NCBI RefSeq assembly: GCF_032362555.1
Contig: NC_083527.1
Location: 7,564,001-7,628,000 of the forward strand
Source: Amyelois transitella
Lineage: Eukaryota > Arthropoda > Insecta > Lepidoptera > Pyralidae
Direction of reading: 5' to 3'
Length of the DNA stretch: 64,000 nt
Shown here: in pieces, positions 62,132-64,000 of the stretch
Numbering within the stretch: position 1 is the stretch's first letter
Layout: each line of letters starts with the position of its first letter
Notes under the pieces: model-generated
Database searches by the model: none
Seen by the model: the letters and a program-made list of their open reading frames with translations, nothing else
Told to the model about the DNA's origin: nothing
Translations under genes and position numbers: made by a program

Positions 62132-62889
62132 GTATCTTTTAGTTAATATTTCTTTATATGCTCGATTGAGGACAAAATTTCTTTTACAACATCTGCTATT
62201 CGTTAGTAAAATTAAAGGTATAAATGTTACTGGTTCAATATTTCATATCTTTTTAGGTAGGCAATCCATTGCATAGTGTGTGTGCCAATGGTAACAAAGT
62301 TTATCGGCGCGCGCGTGCCAGTGGTCATTTATCACGAGCATTATAGGTACGTAGCGTATGTTGAAATCTGCTGGTGTTTTGTTTTTTGAGTTCATTAGAT
62401 GAAACTACTTTTAAAGAGGGATTGAAACACTGTGTGCAATTAAATATATACTTACTTCAGTACAATGGAATATTTCAGTACCTATACCCAGTTCCGTAAA
62501 TTTGGAAAGAGATTAGAAAACAAACCTCTTTAGGTACCTAACTTACCTTTATGTTATTCGTTAAATTCTTAAAATTATTTAAGTACCTATCTCATCTACT
62601 TTGGTTGTTTGCATAACATCATGAGTCGAATCTGCCGGTTCCAAAACATGTCCTGTTGAACTCATCTCTTAATTAATTGATCGTGGGTTTTGCGCATTTT
62701 TTCTCGTAAAGTAACCGCAACTTTAACGATGCTCATCCGAAGGTCTAGAGCGTGTGGGAGGGGCCGCGGTCGTTGATGTAATATATACAAAAACTAATAG
62801 TGGACCTTAGGTAGTGTTACCGTGTGGTTCGTGTGTGCGGCGTTGTGATTGTGAGTTAAAGTGAGTGACGGCTGAAGACAACAGTGAAG

Positions 62890-62920
62890 ATGCGGGCGGC
62901 GCTGGCGGTCTGCCTGCTAG
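62890..62920 (+). CDS. Probable first coding exon of a secreted or membrane protein (partial)
   Basis: gtgaagATG starts MRAALAVCLLG, a textbook start of a signal peptide, followed at once by a GTAGGT donor (62921). GC rises just before it, and the upstream 60 bases (gtgtgcggcgttgtgattgt, gagttaaagtgagtgacggc) look like a 5' UTR. The remainder of the gene would be beyond the right edge; no acceptor exon was found in the last 1.1 kb. Too little is present to name the gene. Confidence 0.45.
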
Positions 62921-64000
62921 GTAGGTGCGCGTGCGCATGTCGCAAGTGTTGCGGTGGATTGTGTTGTGTGTGTGATATGATCCCATTTCCTTAATCGATG
63001 TTTCGAAAATGCCCGCTTATTTTCGTTTCGGTGGGAACTTCGGAACATCCTCTTTAAGTGCGCCTCTGGACCACATAAGGATACGTGATTAATTAAACAT
63101 TTATAAGACACATCACATTTTTATGCGAATTGAGAATTTGAATACGTTGGACCTAAATTGGTGAGCAATATAGGGTCCAAGGTTGTGCTCGCAAACTTAA
63201 ATAATGCCTTTTATTTTTGTCTTCATAATCCCTACGGTAATACAGCGGTTGGGCGTTATATCAGCCAGTCAGTCAGTCGTGTTCTCTAATGTATCTAGAT
63301 GGTGATGACGAGGCTCCGTTACTATATTACTTATGAAACAAAATGTTTCAGTTAGATATTTTCTATACACAGTCTCTATGTACTATGTACATATACACAG
63401 TCTCTTACACAGTCTCTACTCTATAGGTATAGCAATTCAAATTTTCGTTCTTCTTTACCTAGCTATTTTTTATAATTGAAGATACCGCAAACATGTTCAT
63501 TTATAAAGCACTAGTCATTTTGATCCCATTACGATGGCGCAACGGCCATAGAGGTCGCGGTTAGATGCTTCAAATTGAAAAATTTCACGGATCAAGTTAA
63601 ATGTCAGCGCGGGCGCAGGGCCGCTGCTTGCCCAACTTTGGCCAGAAGACGCCGATTTACACTCGAATAATAACGCGAAATAAGCACCAATTAGAAGCTT
63701 TACTAAACTGTTGTATCAATTAACTCACACAACGTTTAATTAATATTGCAAAACTTGCGCATCGAAGACTCATCATCGGCGAAATGTCGGTGGTCCATGC
63801 TAAAGGAAAACACGGGTACATTCTTCTGTGACAGAGTTTTGTGTTTTCTGACAAACAAACTCTTTGGGAACACAACAACAGGAGACACGGCTTTAATAGG
63901 AAGATAATCATTAAAGCCATTTAAAGTCGTCTGATATTTTTTTAAGTTTCCACTGAAAACCAGCGATATGACCATATCATGACATAAGGCTGAGTGGAAT

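Larger units (their letters stand above)
57015..62889. other. Repeat-rich intergenic region
   Basis: Contains family A copies (57140-57397 minus, 57541-57662 plus, 61882-62131 plus). Short fragments with cccgcgacttcgtccgcgtg (60798-60817, also related to 54361-54381) and tagcctatagccttcctcga (61413-61432) belong to common dispersed repeats. A piece at about 58040-58160 (gcggatgtcgtaagaagtga, aaaggcgaccaaagg) also looks repeat-derived. A coding-like stretch at 60017-60315 is listed separately. No other gene was found in the remainder. Confidence 0.55.

Overview
This is an insect nuclear genome window, most likely from a moth or butterfly. The evidence is GC-rich exons in AT-rich introns, GT-AG splice sites throughout, and a dense load of repeat types that I associate with Lepidoptera (non-LTR retrotransposons, mariner, tRNA-derived SINEs). 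There are no prokaryotic features. The species cannot be named from the sequence alone.

The window is dominated by one very large gene on the minus strand (4990-47972), a low-density lipoprotein receptor-related protein. I chained 57 coding exons by hand. Every junction has GT and AG and every reading phase agrees, giving 9122 coding bases, about 3040 residues. The order is: signal peptide, 3 LDL-A repeats, 2 EGF, beta-propeller, EGF, propeller, EGF, 6 LDL-A, 2 EGF, four propellers separated by EGFs, 9 LDL-A, then an EGF pair. This is the LRP1 plan, with the last part of the gene (remaining propellers, last LDL-A cluster, membrane segment, tail) lying beyond the left edge. A non-LTR retrotransposon with intact reading frames sits in the sense direction in the last visible intron (about 1-4800).

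To the right are small housekeeping genes in two head-to-head pairs. LRP1 faces NDUFB3 (complex I accessory subunit, 49112-49729, plus). Rae1 (mRNA export and mitotic WD-repeat factor, 50339-55350, minus, 9 exons, a mariner in intron 7) faces an intronless SOSS-B/hSSB single-strand DNA-binding protein gene (55915-56478, plus). From 56.5 to 62.9 kb is repeat-rich intergenic DNA, then a probable first coding exon of a secreted or membrane protein (62890-62920, plus) whose remainder lies outside.

Mobile and repetitive DNA: the three-frame LINE; a decayed LINE (about 15490-17135); two opposed copies of a THAP-domain DNA transposon remnant; a foldback element with arms of about 170 bp; an intact mariner; tRNA-derived SINEs; and at least three other dispersed families. 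Two small tandem duplications hit exon/donor boundaries inside LRP1. The most unusual item is the LINE, where a 192-codon hydrophobic frame lies between ORF1 and ORF2, joined by an ATGA overlap on one side and a 4-base gap on the other.
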